From JBQTHP01 sp052389755 (lineage in GTDB: Bacteria; Pseudomonadota; Gammaproteobacteria; Steroidobacterales; Steroidobacteraceae), in assembly GCA_052389755.1 (NCBI GenBank), contig JBQTHP010000008.1, forward strand, positions 1 to 11,172: a stretch of 11,172 nt of DNA. The letters are read 5' to 3'. The first letter of the stretch is position 1; every line of letters begins with the position of its first letter. A program made the translations under genes and the position numbers. The notes beneath the pieces were generated by a model. The model was not told the DNA's origin, did no database searches, and worked only from the letters and a program-made list of their open reading frames with translations. Shown here piece by piece: positions 1-10,762 of the stretch.

Positions 1-478
1 GCCGCAGCATTGCCCCGCAAGCATGACAGCGGGGCGGCTCATCATCTCCCGGCGCCAGGGCCGCGCGGTCCGGAACGCTCCCGCCACATCCGCGGCTGCA
101 TCGATCCCGCATGATGTTGCCGTGGAACTCGATGAGATCGGTGGAGCCGGCACGCTGATGCAGGCCGTCGACGTTCTGCGTGATGAGGGTGAACCGCGCG
201 ACGAGCGTCGCGAGCTCCTTCAGCGCCTCATGACCTGCGTTGGGGCGCGCGCGCTCGACGAGCTCACGTCGCCATCGATACCAGCGCCACACGAGCGCCG
301 GATCTCGCGTGAACGCCTCGGGTGTCGCGATCTCTTCCGGCGAGAACCGCGCCCAGAGGCCCGTCTGGGCATCGCGAAACGTTGGCACGCCGCTTTCCGC
401 CGAAATGCCGGACCCCGTCAGCACGACGACATGCCGGGCCTCTCTGAGCGTACTGACAAGTTGCGTCGGGACCCGCAC
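1..478 (-). CDS. Sir2-family NAD-dependent protein deacylase (sirtuin), 3' end cut by window edge
   Basis: Removes acyl groups from protein lysines using NAD+, in the cytoplasm. My translation from a GTG at 476-478 gives 159 residues before the edge. Visible motifs: GSGIS (22-26) for NAD binding, TQNVDGLH (100-107), catalytic His119 in EFHG, and zinc-type cysteines 127, 131, 151 and 154. Tyr67 and Arg70 form the Y-x-x-R pair that in SIRT5 and E. coli CobB marks class III enzymes able to remove succinyl or malonyl groups, so broad deacylase activity is inferred. The GTG start is chosen because AGGAAGG (488-494) lies 9 bases upstream and overlaps the acnA stop codon; no ATG lies nearby. The gene follows acnA by 15 bases, so co-transcription and possible translational coupling are likely. 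The C-terminal part of the Rossmann fold is outside the window. Confidence 0.9.
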   Translation of the reverse strand, partial: MRVPTQLVSTLREARHVVVLTGSGISAESGVPTFRDAQTGLWARFSPEEIATPEAFTRDPALVWRWYRWRRELVERARPNAGHEALKELATLVARFTLITQNVDGLHQRAGSTDLIEFHGNIMRDRCSRGCGGSVPDRAALAPGDDEPPRCHACGAMLR

Positions 479-493
479 CGACTGCAGCCTTCC

Positions 494-4741
<4,248 letters not shown>

Positions 4742-4754
4742 GTGTCCTCCGCAG

Positions 4755-5888
4755 TCATGCAGCGGTCGTGGCGAGAGCTTGCGAAGTATATCGGGCGCTC
4801 GCGACCGATTCGATGACGCCGCCGCCGAGGCACCGGTCGCCGTTGTACACGACTGCATACTGTCCCGGCGTCACTGCACGCTGCGAGTCCTCGAACTGAA
4901 TGCGCACCGCACCGTCTGCGAGCGGCTCGAGCTGCGCGAGCTGATCGGCCTGGCGATAGCGCACTTTCACCGCGCAGCGAAGCGGCCCGGAGGGCGGTGC
5001 CGGCATGAGCCAATGCATCGGACCTGTCGTGAGCTCGCGGCTCGTGAGGAGCGGGTGATCGTGACCCTGCACGACGATGAGTGCGTTGCGGACGGCATCC
5101 TTCGCCGCCACGTACCAGGGGGCTTCGTCGCGCCCGCGACGGCCTCCGACGTGCAACCCCTCGCGCTGCCCGAGCGTATAAAAGGCAAGTCCGCGGTGAG
5201 CGCCGAGCGATTCACCGTCCGCGCTCAGGATCTCTCCGGGTTCGTCGGCCAGATAGCGACCCAGAAAATCACGAAACGGCCGCTCGCCGATGAAGCAGAT
5301 CCCCGTGCTGTCAGGCTTGTCGAATACCGGCAGGCCCGCACGGCGCGCGCGGTCGCGGACCTCGTGCTTGTGGAGGGTACCGAGCGGCATGAGCGTGGCG
5401 GCGAGCTGCTCGCAGGGGAGCGCGTGCAGGAAGTACGACTGGTCCTTCGCGGCATCGCGCCCCTTCAGCAGGTGCACGGCGCCCGTGCCGTCACCTTCGA
5501 TGCGCGCGTAATGTCCGGTTGCGAACCAGCGCGCACCGAGCCGGTGCGCATACGGCAATGCGAGACCGAACTTCACTTCCCGGTTGCAGAGCACGTCCGG
5601 ATTCGGCGTCCGCCCGGCGCGATGCTCGCGCAGGAAGTGATCGAAGACCTGCTGCCGGTAAGCGGCTGCGAAGCTCACCCGGTGCAGCGGGATGGAGAGC
5701 TCTTGTGCGACGGCGCGAGCGTCCTGAAAGTCCTGGGCGGCCGTGCAGTACTCATCGTCCTCTTCCCAGTTCGCCATGAAGAGGCCGTGCACGTCGAGGC
5801 CCTGCTCCTTGAGAAGCAGCGCGGCGACGGCCGAGTCCACGCCGCCGGAGAGGCCGACGACGACGCGCTCGGAGGATTTGACGGACAT
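4755..5888 (-). CDS. mnmA: tRNA-specific 2-thiouridylase MnmA
   Basis: Thiolates uridine 34 of Lys, Glu and Gln tRNAs, using ATP and sulfur delivered by the IscS/Tus relay. From the ATG at 5886-5888 the protein is 377 residues (E. coli about 368). It shows the PP-loop GLSGGVDS (12-19), NPDVLCN with Cys101 and GICFIGERPF with Cys198, the catalytic cysteine pair equivalent to E. coli 102 and 199, and ATGHYAR (123-129). The TLGQREGL motif and a C-terminal barrel with PGQYAVVYNGDRCLGGGVI are also present. Start choice: ATGs at 5897 and 5894 and a GTG at 5915 are in frame. The 5888 start best matches family numbering, while GAGGA about 11 bases before the 5897 ATG could favour that one; the function is unaffected. 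It lies 13 bases before acnA and follows the nudJ-like gene, as in many gammaproteobacteria, although hflD is not next to it. Confidence 0.95.
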   Translation of the reverse strand: MSVKSSERVVVGLSGGVDSAVAALLLKEQGLDVHGLFMANWEEDDEYCTAAQDFQDARAVAQELSIPLHRVSFAAAYRQQVFDHFLREHRAGRTPNPDVLCNREVKFGLALPYAHRLGARWFATGHYARIEGDGTGAVHLLKGRDAAKDQSYFLHALPCEQLAATLMPLGTLHKHEVRDRARRAGLPVFDKPDSTGICFIGERPFRDFLGRYLADEPGEILSADGESLGAHRGLAFYTLGQREGLHVGGRRGRDEAPWYVAAKDAVRNALIVVQGHDHPLLTSRELTTGPMHWLMPAPPSGPLRCAVKVRYRQADQLAQLEPLADGAVRIQFEDSQRAVTPGQYAVVYNGDRCLGGGVIESVASARYTSQALATTAA

Positions 5889-5909
5889 GGCCATCATTGT
5901 AGGCCGCGT

Positions 5910-5966
5910 CCTCACCCGCCTTCGGCACCCTCTCCCCCTTCATGCGGGGGAGAGGGAAGGGTGAGG
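5910..5966. repeat. Nested inverted repeat, REP-like extragenic palindrome
   Basis: Between the nudJ-like stop and mnmA lies a nested palindrome. The inner arms CCCTCTCCCCC (5928-5938) and GGGGGAGAGGG (5946-5956) pair perfectly around a 7-base loop. The outer arms CCTCACCC (5910-5917) and GGGTGAGG (5959-5966) also pair perfectly. The layout, with CCCTCACCC-type outer and CCCTCTCCC-type inner arms, resembles dispersed extragenic palindromes common in proteobacterial genomes; this is from memory and only one copy is in the window. No U-run follows on either strand, so it is not a standard intrinsic terminator. In the minus-strand transcript it would fold just upstream of mnmA and could affect RNA stability or the ratio of upstream to downstream expression. 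It reaches close to, and on the longest start choice overlaps, the mnmA 5' end. Confidence 0.75.
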
Positions 5967-5970
5967 GGGT

Positions 5971-6495
5971 TCAGACGGTCTCGGCGGAGGTGCTCGCGGC
6001 GGTATGCAGGTCGAGGGACGCAACGGGCTCGAGCGGCGAGCGGCGGCCGCCCAGGTAATCGTCGATGCAGCGCAGGACCAGCGGGCTGCGCAGACGGAGT
6101 TCGCGCCCGAGCAGCTCGTCGCGCGTCAGCCAATGCGTACGGACGATGCCGCGGTCGAGCCGCTGCCCGACGTCGTGGTCCACGACCTCACCGATGAACG
6201 CGAAACGCAGCGTGATCCGCCGCGAGCGAGCCCTGTGCCAACGGTATGCGCCGAGCAGGGCCCGAGGAATGAATCGCCACGCCGTCTCTTCGCGCGTTTC
6301 GCGCACGACTGCCTGCAGCAGCGTCTCGTGTTCCTCGACGTGGCCCGCCGGCTGGTTGAATACGAGGCGGTTGGCGATGCGTTCTTCGACGACGAGGAAG
6401 CGGCCGTTCCGTTCCGCGATCGCGGCCACCGTGACGTCCGGTGAGCGGCGCATACCCGCGACTATAGCGGGCAGCCTCGACGCGACGGCGGTCAT
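5971..6495 (-). CDS. nudJ: NudJ-like Nudix hydrolase
   Basis: A small Nudix pyrophosphohydrolase of 174 residues. E. coli NudJ hydrolyses the thiamin pyrimidine pyrophosphate HMP-PP and nucleoside di- and triphosphates; the substrate here is inferred from resemblance. The N-terminal strand DVTVAAIAERNGRFLVVEE and WNQPAGH-type segment (here FNQPAGHVEEHETL, 47-60) match the NudJ pattern. The Nudix box runs from Gly51 through Glu57 and R65-E66 to E69-E70, but its usual glycine is Ala72 (EETAW). The later LRSPLVLRCIDDYLGG segment is also NudJ-like. The ATG at 6493-6495 overlaps the upstream stop in an ATGA, suggesting translational coupling. An internal ATG at 6453 would begin nearer the family N terminus and is a real alternative. 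The position just upstream of mnmA is the classical gammaproteobacterial arrangement and supports the identification. The C-terminal 25 residues look unstructured. Confidence 0.85.
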   Translation of the reverse strand: MTAVASRLPAIVAGMRRSPDVTVAAIAERNGRFLVVEERIANRLVFNQPAGHVEEHETLLQAVVRETREETAWRFIPRALLGAYRWHRARSRRITLRFAFIGEVVDHDVGQRLDRGIVRTHWLTRDELLGRELRLRSPLVLRCIDDYLGGRRSPLEPVASLDLHTAASTSAETV

Positions 6496-7154
6496 TCGCG
6501 GCTCGCGATCCGCAGATTGAAGCCGGGCTCGCTCTCGGCCCAGATCGCATCGAACTCTCCGAGGTGCAGCCGCGAGACGGCAGGATTGTCGATGTCGACG
6601 ATGCCGTCCCAGGAATCGGAGCGCATGCGGTAGGCGATCGCGCGATCGTCGGCGATGAGATACGCGGACGGTCGTTGGGGCGCGGCCCCCTCGGCGTACC
6701 GCAGATCGATGTAACTCGAGAGCCTGCGGCCCATGGCGATGAAGCGATTGCTCTCGCGCATCAGCCGCGTGGGCTGCCAGATGAGTACGCGGATCTTCGC
6801 GAAGCTGCGCGACAGCACGAAACGTTTTGCGATCTCGAGGAACGCCGACGTGTCATACAGCTCCGGCTCGAGATCGGGCGTATAGATCGAGATGAGCCGT
6901 TGAGCCGAGGCGGCGACCTCGTTGACGGCCGCGCGCGTCTCGTCGAGCGAAGTGAACACGGTGAGCGTGGGAGCGCCGCGGCGCCGCGGCGTCGCGGGCG
7001 TGCCCGGAGCGGCCTCGCCTGGCGGATCCGAAACGTAGCGCGCGCCCGCCAGTTGGGCGAGCGTGGCCGCCGCGTCGGATTCCCCGGAAGCATTCACGTG
7101 CGATGTGACCCGCATCGCCTGCACGGATGCAGGCGAATCGATCATAAGAAGCAC
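6492..7154 (-). CDS. Uncharacterised protein, probable DUF7931 family (PLD-like fold suspected)
   Basis: A 220-residue protein with no signal peptide or membrane segment apparent. Residues 1-60 are low-complexity and rich in Ala, Gly and Pro. The conserved-looking part starts near residue 63 and includes a helix (70-84), the strand LISIYTPDLEPELYD (87-101), a helix-rich stretch (102-120), IRVLIWQPTRL (121-131), MGRRLSSYIDLR (141-152), YLIADDRAIAYR (165-176) and a C-terminal DAIWAESEP (202-210). From memory this pattern resembles the DUF7931 domain found in pseudomonads and relatives, whose layout recalls phospholipase D-like folds, but no HKD catalytic motif is visible, so I assign no activity. 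The start is uncertain: GTG 7154, ATG 7145 and ATG 7115 are all in frame and none has a good ribosome binding site. It overlaps the nudJ-like gene by 4 bases and is very likely co-translated with it. Confidence 0.7.
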   Translation of the reverse strand: MLLMIDSPASVQAMRVTSHVNASGESDAAATLAQLAGARYVSDPPGEAAPGTPATPRRRGAPTLTVFTSLDETRAAVNEVAASAQRLISIYTPDLEPELYDTSAFLEIAKRFVLSRSFAKIRVLIWQPTRLMRESNRFIAMGRRLSSYIDLRYAEGAAPQRPSAYLIADDRAIAYRMRSDSWDGIVDIDNPAVSRLHLGEFDAIWAESEPGFNLRIASRE

Positions 7155-7274
7155 ACGTCACGCGCATTCGTGCAGCCGGTCACGTTTCGAGGATAGCGGA
7201 CCGTGGTGCGAATGCGGAAGCGAGGCGCAGGTCGCAGTTTCAGTGAGCGTGTCGGCGCGTGGCGACAGTTTGAC
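7155..7274. promoter_or_regulatory. Intergenic spacer between purB and the DUF7931-type gene, possible promoter
   Basis: A 120-base gap downstream of purB and upstream of the next minus-strand gene. On the minus strand a weak sigma70-like pair can be drawn: TATCCT as a -10 (7190-7195) with TTCCGC (7214-7219) 18 bases upstream. Both match the consensus poorly, so the promoter is tentative. No T-tract hairpin terminator after purB, no tRNA and no small ORF were recognised, so readthrough from purB is equally possible. Confidence 0.25.
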
Positions 7275-8639
7275 TCAGACGCGCCGAGCGAGGTGCGCGG
7301 CGAGACCGATGTAGTCGCGGGGGGTGAGCGCACGCAGTCGGGCACGCTCGCGTTCATCGAGCGGCAGCGTGTCGATGAACTTCGCGTACGCCGCGGCGTC
7401 GATCGCGCGGCCGCGCGTGAACGCTTTCAGTTTCTCGTACCCATCGGGCACGCCCGCCACTCGCAGCACGGTCTGCACGGCCTCGCCGAGCACCTCCCAT
7501 GCGCCCTCGAGGTCCGCGGCGACGCGCGCCGCGTCGGCCTCGATCTTCGCAAGGCCGCGGGCGAGCGCCTGCCACGCGATGAGCGTATGGCCGAGCGCAA
7601 CGCCGAGATTGCGCAGCACCGTGGAATCCGTGAGGTCGCGCTGCCATCGCGAGACGGGGAGCTTCTCGGCGAAGTGTCGCAGGAGCGCATTCGCAATGCC
7701 GAGATTGCCCTCGGCATTCTCGAAATCGATCGGATTCACCTTGTGCGGCATCGTCGAAGAGCCGACCTCGCCTTCGACCGCGCGCTGCCGCAGATATCCG
7801 AGCGAGATATAGCCCCAGATGTCGCGGGCCGCATCGATGAGCACGACGTTGATCGCAGCGAGCGCGTCGCAGTACTCGCCGATCCAGTCGTGGGGCTCGA
7901 TCTGCGTGGTCCATGGATTGTTCGAAAGGCCGAGGGATTCCACGAAACTCCCGCTCGTGGCGGGCCAGTCGAGCGTCGGCAGGGAGGCCACGTGCGCGTT
8001 GAAGTTCCCGACGGCGCCGTTCCACTTCCCGAGTGCTTTTACGTCGGCGAGCCTGCGCTGCGCGCGCGCGATCCGCGCAGCGATGTTGGCGAACTCCTTG
8101 CCGAGCGTGGTCGGGCTCGCAGGCTGGCCGTGCGTGCGCGCGAGCATCGGCAGATCGGCGTAGCGCTGCGCGAGCTCGGCAAACGCCTCGCGACGCTGCT
8201 CGAGGGTCTCGAGGAGAATCCTGCGAGCCGCCACGAGCAGGCGCGCGTAGCTCACATTGTTTATATCCTCCGACGTGCACCCGAAGTGCACGAGCTCGAG
8301 CGTCGCGGGTGTGGCCCCGGCCGAAGCCAGACGGTCGCGTACGTAGTACTCGACTGCCTTCACGTCGTGGTTGATGCGCGCCTCGATTGCTTTCACGCGT
8401 TCGGCGACGTCGGCCGGCGGGTCGCGCGCGAGCTGCTCCGCCTCGCCGCGCGTCCGCGGCGTGAGCGCGCTGCCTGCGAGCTTTGGAGCGGCCGCGGCAA
8501 GATGCAGGAGCCAGAGCGCTTCCACGCGAACGCGTTCCCGGATGAGGCCTGCTTCCGACAGGAGCCCCCGCAACGGTTCGGTCGCCGCGCGGTAGCGGCC
8601 GTCTACCGGCGAGAGTGCGTCGGTTGCGCTCGGAGACAT
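7275..8639 (-). CDS. purB: Adenylosuccinate lyase PurB
   Basis: Catalyses two purine-synthesis steps, splitting SAICAR to AICAR and adenylosuccinate to AMP, each releasing fumarate. The ATG at 8637-8639 gives 454 residues (E. coli 456); GAGG lies just upstream, rather close. Although the frame stays open to 9053, homology to PurB starts at MSPSATDALSPVDGRY, so the longer reading is rejected. Motifs: LSPVDGRY (9-16), FGCTSEDINN (119-128), ARTHGQPASPTTLGKE (167-182) with catalytic His170, and the superfamily signature GSSTMPHKVNPIDFENAEGN (293-312) with the mobile-loop serines 294-295. The family is the long E. coli-type PurB. It is divergent from fumC across 52 bases. Its product fumarate is the substrate of the neighbouring gene product, although this may be coincidence. 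Confidence 0.96.
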   Translation of the reverse strand: MSPSATDALSPVDGRYRAATEPLRGLLSEAGLIRERVRVEALWLLHLAAAAPKLAGSALTPRTRGEAEQLARDPPADVAERVKAIEARINHDVKAVEYYVRDRLASAGATPATLELVHFGCTSEDINNVSYARLLVAARRILLETLEQRREAFAELAQRYADLPMLARTHGQPASPTTLGKEFANIAARIARAQRRLADVKALGKWNGAVGNFNAHVASLPTLDWPATSGSFVESLGLSNNPWTTQIEPHDWIGEYCDALAAINVVLIDAARDIWGYISLGYLRQRAVEGEVGSSTMPHKVNPIDFENAEGNLGIANALLRHFAEKLPVSRWQRDLTDSTVLRNLGVALGHTLIAWQALARGLAKIEADAARVAADLEGAWEVLGEAVQTVLRVAGVPDGYEKLKAFTRGRAIDAAAYAKFIDTLPLDERERARLRALTPRDYIGLAAHLARRV

Positions 8640-8691
8640 CGCCTCGGATGATAACGCATGCGGCTCCCTCGGCCGCGGAAGGTGCAGCAAC
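8640..8691. promoter_or_regulatory. Divergent purB/fumC intergenic region
   Basis: These 52 bases must hold both ribosome binding sites and either both promoters or leave one start site inside the opposite gene. GGAAGG (8677-8682) sits 9 bases before the fumC ATG; GAGG on the other strand precedes purB. A plus-strand GATAAC (8650-8655) matches four of six -10 positions, but the best -35 candidate (TTGCGC, 8624-8629) is 20 bases away and lies inside purB. Promoter placement is therefore unresolved. Confidence 0.35.
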
Positions 8692-10095
8692 ATGGCCGCG
8701 TCACATCGTATCGAGCGCGACAGCATGGGCGAGCTCAAGGTGCCCGCCGATGCCCTCTGGGGCGCGCAGACGCAGCGCGCGGTGCAGAACTTTCCGATCA
8801 GCGGGCTCACCATGCCCCGCGAGTTCCTGCGGGCGCTCGGGCTCATCAAGCGCGCGGCGGCTGCAGCGAATGCGCGCCTCGGTCTGCTCGACGCCGATGT
8901 CGCGAAAGCCGTCGAACGCGCGGCTTCGGAAGTGGCCGACGGCCGCCGCGATGCGCACTTTCCGATCGACGTGTTCCAGACCGGCTCTGGCACCAGCACG
9001 AACATGAACGCGAACGAGGTGATCGCACGCATCGCGAGCGACGTGCTCGGCAAGCCCGTGCATCCGAACGATCACGTGAACATGGGGCAGAGCAGCAACG
9101 ATGTGATCCCGACGGCGATACACGTTTCCGCGGCGCTGGCGCTGAGAGAACGCCTGCGGCCGGCGCTCGAGCATCTCGCGAAGACGATCGCCGCCAAGGA
9201 GCGCGAGATCGGCGACATCGTGAAGACCGGTCGAACGCATCTCATGGACGCGATGCCCGTGACGTTCGGGCAGGAGCTTTCCGCCTGGCGCACGCAGATC
9301 GAGAACGGCATTGCGCGCCTCGACGGCGTCGAGCCGCGCCTGCTCGCGCTCGCGCAGGGCGGCACGGCGGTCGGTACGGGTATCAACGCACACCCTGATT
9401 TCGGCAGCACGTTCGCGGCCGAGCTCGCGCGCGAGACGCGCCTGCCGTTCAAACCGAGCGGCAATTATTTCGAATCGCTCTCGAGCCAGGACACCGCGGT
9501 CGAACTTTCGGGGCAGCTGAAGGTCATCGCCGTGAGCCTCATGAAGATCGCGAACGACCTGCGCTGGATGAACAGCGGCCCGCTCGCCGGCCTCGGCGAG
9601 ATCGCGCTGCCCGCGCTGCAACCGGGCAGCAGCATCATGCCCGGCAAGGTGAATCCGGTGATCCCGGAATCGACCGCGATGGTCGCCGCGCAGGTCATCG
9701 GCAACGACGTGACGATCACGGTCGCGGGGCAGTCGGGGAATTTCCAGCTGAACGTGATGCTTCCCGTCATCGCGCACAATCTGCTCGAGAGCGTGCGCCT
9801 GCTCGCGAACGCATCGCGCGCGCTTGCCGACCACGCGATCGCCGGCTTCACCGTAAACCGCGCGCGCCTTGCCGAGGCGCTCGATCGAAACCCGATCCTC
9901 GTGACGGCCCTGAATCCCGTGATCGGTTACGAAAAAGGGGCCGCCATCGCGAAGAAGGCCTACGCTGAAGGGCGCCCGATCCGCGAAGTTGCCGAGAAGC
10001 TGACGGACGTGTCCCGCGACGAGCTCGCGCGACTGCTCGATCCGGCGGCGCTCACCCGCGGCGGCATCAAGGGCGGCACGGGCGGAGGCGGCTGA
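8692..10095 (+). CDS. fumC: Class II fumarate hydratase FumC
   Basis: Hydrates fumarate to L-malate in the TCA cycle; an iron-free, oxidant-stable homotetramer in its family. The 467-residue protein has the expected length. Motifs: TGSGTSTNMNANEV (97-110), GQSSND (132-137), TGRTHLMDAMPV with the catalytic-region His183, GNYFESLSSQDT, and the superfamily signature GSSIMPGKVNP (312-322). The conserved C-terminal GYEKGAAIAKKA (412-423) is also present. The start is supported by GGAAGG 9 bases upstream. The protein ends in an unusual glycine-rich tail (GGIKGGTGGGG) after the small C-terminal domain. The nudL gene follows after 9 bases, so the two are probably co-transcribed. It is distinguished from aspartase and argininosuccinate lyase by the fumarase-type substrate-loop motifs. 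Confidence 0.96.
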   Translation: MAASHRIERDSMGELKVPADALWGAQTQRAVQNFPISGLTMPREFLRALGLIKRAAAAANARLGLLDADVAKAVERAASEVADGRRDAHFPIDVFQTGSGTSTNMNANEVIARIASDVLGKPVHPNDHVNMGQSSNDVIPTAIHVSAALALRERLRPALEHLAKTIAAKEREIGDIVKTGRTHLMDAMPVTFGQELSAWRTQIENGIARLDGVEPRLLALAQGGTAVGTGINAHPDFGSTFAAELARETRLPFKPSGNYFESLSSQDTAVELSGQLKVIAVSLMKIANDLRWMNSGPLAGLGEIALPALQPGSSIMPGKVNPVIPESTAMVAAQVIGNDVTITVAGQSGNFQLNVMLPVIAHNLLESVRLLANASRALADHAIAGFTVNRARLAEALDRNPILVTALNPVIGYEKGAAIAKKAYAEGRPIREVAEKLTDVSRDELARLLDPAALTRGGIKGGTGGGG

Positions 10096-10104
10096 CGGTA
10101 GTTC

Positions 10105-10761
10105 ATGGCGGCGAGGATCGACGTAACAGGCAGAATCGACTGGGAGACGCGTATCCGCGAGCGGCTCGCCGGCACGCTCCCGCAGCACGACGAGGACTCG
10201 CTGCTGCTGCCCGGCCTCACGCGTGAGCAGAGCCGCGAGCACCGCGCCTGGTTTCCCACCCATCCCGTGCCTGCGGCTGTGCTCATACCGCTCGTGGCGC
10301 GCGCAGACGGCCTGACCGTGCTGCTCACGGAGCGGGCGACGGAGCTCAAGAATCACGCCGGGCAGATCAGCTTTCCGGGCGGTCGTATCGAGGCGTCCGA
10401 CGTCCATCCGGTGCGCGCCGCGCTGCGCGAAGCGCGCGAAGAGATCGGTCTCGACCCGCGCTTCGTCTCGGTCGCCGGGTATCTTCCCGATCACCTGGTT
10501 ACCACCGGATATCGGGTCACCCCGGTCGTCGGCTTCGTGACGCCGGGCTTCGAGCTGCGGCTCGATGCCACGGAAGTGCAGGGGACCTTCGAAGTGCCGC
10601 TCGAGTACGTCTTCGAGCCCGCGAACCGAAAATCGCGGCGACGCAAGCTGGGCGATGCCGAGATCGAGCTCTGCGACATCCCGTACCGCGAGTGGAACAT
10701 CTGGGGCGCCACGGCCGGAATGCTCGTGACGCTGCATCGTCTCGTCACTGCGGAGCGTTAG
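10105..10761 (+). CDS. nudL: CoA pyrophosphatase, NudL/YeaB-type Nudix hydrolase
   Basis: A 218-residue Nudix enzyme of the family that cleaves coenzyme A and derivatives to 4'-phosphopantetheine and 3',5'-ADP. The diagnostic upstream motif LLTERATELKNHAGQISFPGG (around residues 73-93) precedes the Nudix box, which contains GGRIEASD (92-99) and LREAREEIGL (107-116) with metal-binding Glu109, Glu112 and Glu113. The C-terminal part includes the VPLEYVFEPANR segment seen in this family. The ATG start is 9 bases after the fumC stop and lacks a clear ribosome binding site at normal distance, so re-initiation after fumC is plausible. mazG follows at once (stop at 10759-10761, next start at 10763), suggesting a fumC-nudL-mazG unit. 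CoA specificity is inferred from the family motif. Confidence 0.92.
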   Translation: MAARIDVTGRIDWETRIRERLAGTLPQHDEDSLLLPGLTREQSREHRAWFPTHPVPAAVLIPLVARADGLTVLLTERATELKNHAGQISFPGGRIEASDVHPVRAALREAREEIGLDPRFVSVAGYLPDHLVTTGYRVTPVVGFVTPGFELRLDATEVQGTFEVPLEYVFEPANRKSRRRKLGDAEIELCDIPYREWNIWGATAGMLVTLHRLVTAER

Positions 10762-10762
10762 C

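Noticed and set aside
4742..4858. Longer acnA start at 4858
   Set aside because: The extra 39 residues overlap the end of mnmA, lack aconitase similarity and have no ribosome binding site, whereas GGAGGA precedes the ATG at 4741.
5928..5956. Palindrome as an intrinsic terminator after the nudJ-like gene
   Set aside because: No T-tract follows the stem on the minus-strand transcript (or on the plus strand), so a rho-independent terminator is not supported.
7203..8651. 482-codon plus-strand open frame
   Set aside because: Antisense shadow of purB, with no motif and no plausible ribosome binding site.
8640..9053. Extended purB start upstream of 8639
   Set aside because: The added residues lie antisense to the fumC 5' end and do not resemble PurB; a family-length protein starts at 8639.
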